From positions 1 to 14,713 of the forward strand of contig JAUWIO010000002.1 of assembly GCA_030605305.1 (NCBI GenBank): a stretch of DNA of 14,713 nt. Direction: 5' to 3'. A program made the position numbers and the translations under genes. Source of the stretch: Actinomycetes bacterium (GTDB lineage Bacteria > Actinomycetota > Aquicultoria > CAJVYJ01 > JAUVQD01). Positions 12,420 through 14,713 of the stretch are shown piece by piece (positions within the stretch are counted from its first letter, which is position 1; each line of letters opens with the position of its first letter). The notes under the pieces were generated by a model. That model was not told where the DNA came from. It saw nothing but the letters and a program-made list of their open reading frames with translations, and did no database searches.

Positions 12420-13715
12420 ATGACGGAAGCGACAATAGTACACCCGTTCCGACGGGCGGCGGTTCAGAAGTGGTTGGCCGTCGGTCTCTTGATTCGTTTC
12501 ATCGTCATGCCGCTCGCCACCCACAGCGATTTGCTCTCCATCTATCAGCGGGCCCATCTGATCTTAGCGGGGCGTCCCGAAGGGCCAAATATCAATTTGC
12601 TCAACGCCCTACACACCGGCTTCCTATGGTTGGCCCGGCCGCTGATCCCTTACCAAAGCCTCTGGGGCGGATTGCAGGAAACGACTGTCAGCGCCGCGGA
12701 GTGGCTCAATTTTGTTAATTCGCCAGCTGTTTTTCGTACTTTATTTCTCCTAAAAGTCCCTTATCTGGCCTTCGAACTCTTAGCTCTTTGGGCATTGCTT
12801 AGCCTGGTGGAGCCGGCCAAGGCCCCGCGTACGACGGCTTTTTGGATGCTCAATCCCGTCGTGATCTTTTCGACATATATATTCGGGCGCTTCGATATCA
12901 TCATCGTTTGGCTTTTACTGAGCGCTCTGATCTTAGCCAAGAAAGACCGTCCGCAGTTGGCCTTGCTCACGCTCGGTGTAGCGGCGATCGTTCGCGTCTA
13001 TCCGATCATCCTGGTCTTGCCCTTCGCTTTCATCCTTAAAGAACGGTGGCAGGACAGGTTTCGTTTGGCAGCCATCGGCGGACTCCCGCTTTTCGCTTCG
13101 ATGGCGCTCGGGACCTCTTCCGTGCAGTTCGGTACGGTGCAGAACTACGGCGGGATGCCGCATCTTGAATATCCTCTGGCGATGAAGTTCTTTCTCTTCG
13201 GCCAGGACAACCTGTATATCTTTGTCTTTCTTTACGCGCTGATCATCATGTCTTTATACCTTCACCCGCGGCTCGGCTTTGAGAACCTGAAGCGGTTCTG
13301 TTTTTATGTCATGCTCATGTTCTTTGCGACCAGTTTTTTCCACCCTCACTACCTTCTGTGGCTTATCCCGTTCATCGCTTTTTACATAGATGTCCCGCAG
13401 CTCTTACCGCTCCACGGTGTCCAGATAAGCGCCTGGATGATCTATACTTTTCAGTGGGGCCGCTCCCTTGCCGGTTATTTGATCGCCTCGATATCGCCCG
13501 CCTTCTTTTGGGCTATCGTCTCGCCGTCTGAATGGATCGGGCAGTACTATCCTGCCGATCAGTTGGTCGGCCTGGGACGAAGCCTTTTCTCTGCTAGCTG
13601 TCTGGCCATCGCGTATCTGGTATGGCGCAAGTATGGCGGCGCTTTCAACCCCACTATCGGCCGGGCGCGCCCGGAAGTGCCGGCAGCGACGCCAGCTGAG
13701 GCAGGGGGCGTTTGA
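12420..13715 (+). CDS. GT-C fold polyprenyl-phosphate-dependent glycosyltransferase
   Basis: This 431-residue integral membrane protein has about ten hydrophobic segments and resembles GT-C mannosyltransferases of the DUF2029/PIG-M-like kind. A catalytic-type aspartate follows the first helix in THSDLLSIYQRAHLIL (D37). Other family-like features are FWMLNPVVIFSTYIFGRFD (141-159), LGVAAIVRVYPIILVLPF (185-202) and SFFHPHYLLWLIPFIAFY (from about 306). Such enzymes take a sugar from a polyprenyl-phosphate carrier on the outer side of the membrane. The gene starts six bases after the cysC stop with only a weak ribosome-binding sequence, so translation is probably coupled. Its stop is followed one base later by the next start. 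The last 25 residues are a soluble alanine- and proline-rich tail. The GT2 at the end of this unit is a plausible donor maker. Donor and acceptor are unknown. Confidence 0.8.
   Translation: MTEATIVHPFRRAAVQKWLAVGLLIRFIVMPLATHSDLLSIYQRAHLILAGRPEGPNINLLNALHTGFLWLARPLIPYQSLWGGLQETTVSAAEWLNFVNSPAVFRTLFLLKVPYLAFELLALWALLSLVEPAKAPRTTAFWMLNPVVIFSTYIFGRFDIIIVWLLLSALILAKKDRPQLALLTLGVAAIVRVYPIILVLPFAFILKERWQDRFRLAAIGGLPLFASMALGTSSVQFGTVQNYGGMPHLEYPLAMKFFLFGQDNLYIFVFLYALIIMSLYLHPRLGFENLKRFCFYVMLMFFATSFFHPHYLLWLIPFIAFYIDVPQLLPLHGVQISAWMIYTFQWGRSLAGYLIASISPAFFWAIVSPSEWIGQYYPADQLVGLGRSLFSASCLAIAYLVWRKYGGAFNPTIGRARPEVPAATPAEAGGV
13703..13708 (+). promoter_or_regulatory. Ribosome-binding site that fixes the lipoprotein start
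   Basis: AGGGGG lies eight bases before GTG 13717. The same frame is open from ATG 13633, but the upstream part translates to arginine-rich sequence in front of the signal peptide, so 13717 is much the better start. Confidence 0.7.
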
Positions 13716-13716
13716 T

Positions 13717-14439
13717 GTGTTCCGCGGGTTGAAAGCGCTTGTCATCGTGGTCACATTGATGTCGCTTTCAGGCTGCGTGGATGTGCCGCTGGTCGGTCAA
13801 GGGAGCTTTGGCGAGAACAAGTTCGACCTTTATGGCGAGCGCCGGATCGCTCAGGAATTCCTTTCGACCGACCGCAATTTGAACCGGATAGACATCTGGC
13901 TTAATCCTTCCCGGGTACTCAAAGGTAAAGAGTCGCTGGTCGAGCGGAGGCAGGCGCTCAAGCGTCTGACAGGGAAGAATGTCGAATTTCGACTTTACGA
14001 GCTACCGAGCGGCTCGTTTGAGCCGAAAGAAGAAAACCGGGTGCAGACCTTGCGGTTGCCGGCGAAGAAGATCCGAAACGCTGCTCTATACAAACTGTCG
14101 TTCAAGCCCCTGCCCGATTCGCAACGGCAGCGATATCTGCTCGAACTTCGGGCCCCCAGCCTTTCCAAAGATCTCGCAGTGTCCGCCGTTATCACGCATA
14201 TCGACAGATATCCGAAAGGGCGCGCGATCCTCAACGGTGTCCCGGCGGCGCGCCGAGATCTTCGCTTTACCCCATTTATCCGTATGAATGCCAGGATGGT
14301 GGCCAATTCCGCATACTCCAGGTTTCAGGCCGATACGCCTTTCACTTTATTCTGGCTAGGTTTGATTGGTTTGACGAGTGCAGCGGCCGTATGGCTCTGG
14401 CGTCGGGCCGATCAGGAAGAGGAGTTGAAGGATGACTGA
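13717..14439 (+). CDS. Predicted lipoprotein with C-terminal membrane segment; function unknown
   Basis: A 240-residue protein starting at GTG 13717, one base after the GT-C stop. The N-terminus is a lipoprotein signal: MFRGLK, a hydrophobic run ALVIVVTLM, then the lipobox LSGC with C20. A second hydrophobic segment lies near the other end ([20 protein letters not shown], about 209-228), followed by [12 protein letters not shown]. If both are used, the protein is lipid-anchored at the outer face by its N-terminus and crosses the membrane at its C-terminus, with the domain between (about 25-205) outside. That domain is rich in predicted beta strands ([26 protein letters not shown]), suggesting a jelly-roll-like fold, but I do not recognise a family. 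The gene overlaps the following GT2 by eight bases. It may help present or retain an acceptor glycan for the neighbouring glycosyltransferases; this is inference. Confidence 0.75.
   Translation: MFRGLKALVIVVTLMSLSGCVDVPLVGQGSFGENKFDLYGERRIAQEFLSTDRNLNRIDIWLNPSRVLKGKESLVERRQALKRLTGKNVEFRLYELPSGSFEPKEENRVQTLRLPAKKIRNAALYKLSFKPLPDSQRQRYLLELRAPSLSKDLAVSAVITHIDRYPKGRAILNGVPAARRDLRFTPFIRMNARMVANSAYSRFQADTPFTLFWLGLIGLTSAAAVWLWRRADQEEELKDD
14418..14424 (+). promoter_or_regulatory. Ribosome-binding site for the GT2 gene, inside the lipoprotein gene
   Basis: AGAGGAG lies seven bases before ATG 14432 and is encoded by the acidic tail of the lipoprotein. It supports a start that overlaps the upstream stop by eight bases. 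Confidence 0.7.
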
Positions 14440-14713
14440 CGAACCGGGTGTATTGCCTGAGTCCGCGGGAGCGGCAGAGTTTTCCAAAGAAGGACAGACC
14501 ACCAGACCGATGAAGCTCACCGTAGTGATACCGGTCTTCAATGAGAAGACGACGATCAAGGAGATCCTTCGTCAAGTACGGGCAGTCGATATCGGCGATA
14601 TCGACAAGGAGATCATCGTAGTCGATGACGGCTCTACGGACGGCACCGCCGACATTCTCAAGCTTGAAGCAGACTCCTCTATTCGGGTGATCATCCAAAA
14701 ACAGAATCAAGGA
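14432..14713 (+). CDS. GT2 glycosyltransferase, polyprenyl-phosphate-sugar-synthase-like (3' end outside window)
   Basis: The first 94 residues of a family 2 glycosyltransferase. After a disordered-looking lead of about 26 residues comes [21 protein letters not shown], then [18 protein letters not shown]. This is the GT-A nucleotide-binding start with the VDDGSTDGT motif, closest in style to dolichyl/polyprenyl-phosphate mannose or glucose synthases (DPM1/ArnC-like). Those enzymes load a sugar from a nucleotide donor onto polyprenyl phosphate on the cytoplasmic side. The frame stays open to the window end and the catalytic DxD region is not in view. ATG 14432 has a good ribosome-binding site; ATG 14510 just before KLTVVIPVF is an alternative without the lead. 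Co-transcription with a GT-C gene fits a donor-synthase role. A plain GT2 for glycan assembly cannot be excluded. Confidence 0.85.
   Translation, partial: MTDEPGVLPESAGAAEFSKEGQTTRPMKLTVVIPVFNEKTTIKEILRQVRAVDIGDIDKEIIVVDDGSTDGTADILKLEADSSIRVIIQKQNQG

Noticed and set aside
13633..13716. Longer N-terminus for the lipoprotein starting at ATG 13633
   Set aside because: It would overlap the GT-C gene by over 80 bases, put an arginine-rich stretch before the signal peptide, and ignore the strong ribosome-binding site at 13703-13708.
1..14713. Mobile elements, CRISPR arrays, tRNA genes or phage genes
   Set aside because: No transposase or integrase, regularly spaced repeats, cloverleaf-like sequence or terminal inverted repeats were found.

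Overview
The window is a GC-rich stretch of a bacterial cell-surface glycan locus. It holds eleven genes, two cut by the window edges, with almost no non-coding DNA. The organism cannot be named from the sequence. Mixed leaderless-looking and Shine-Dalgarno-led starts, GTG starts, a lipobox protein and a YfhO-type enzyme fit a Gram-positive-like, possibly deep-branching actinobacterial genome. That is inference, and Chloroflexi or other lineages remain possible. No tRNA, rRNA, CRISPR, insertion sequence or phage gene is visible, and every gene appears intact apart from the two edge genes.

Layout. (1) 1-3352, plus strand: the end of a GT4 glycosyltransferase, a cytosolic alkaline-phosphatase-superfamily hydrolase with a full set of metal ligands, and a Wzx-type flippase. 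(2) 3349-6293, minus strand: a zinc-ribbon SAM methyltransferase followed by a GT39/ArnT-like membrane glycosyltransferase with an extra N-terminal membrane block. (3) 6390-9944, plus strand: a second SAM methyltransferase and a YfhO-family GT-C membrane protein. (4) 9945-11600, minus strand: a secreted protein built from two copies of a roughly 250-residue beta-rich unit. (5) 11811-14713, plus strand: APS kinase (CysC), a GT-C glycosyltransferase, a lipoprotein with a C-terminal membrane segment, and the start of a polyprenyl-phosphate-sugar-synthase-like GT2.

The two divergent gaps (6294-6389 and 11601-11810) carry all the promoter-like sequence I can support. The first has two back-to-back sigma70-type promoters around a small inverted repeat. 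The second has a promoter for cysC preceded by a 12-bp perfect palindrome. Both convergent junctions have no spacer: at 3349-3352 the two stop codons share one CTAG, and at 9944/9945 the stops abut.

How the genes may work together (inference): the GT4 and methyltransferases build and modify a lipid-linked glycan in the cytoplasm, and the flippase exports it. The terminal GT2 would make polyprenyl-phosphate sugars that the three GT-C enzymes (GT39-like, YfhO, 431-aa GT-C) use outside the membrane. CysC would make PAPS, which suggests a sulfated product, although no sulfotransferase is in view. The secreted repeat protein and the lipoprotein are the least explained parts and the best candidates for new biology.
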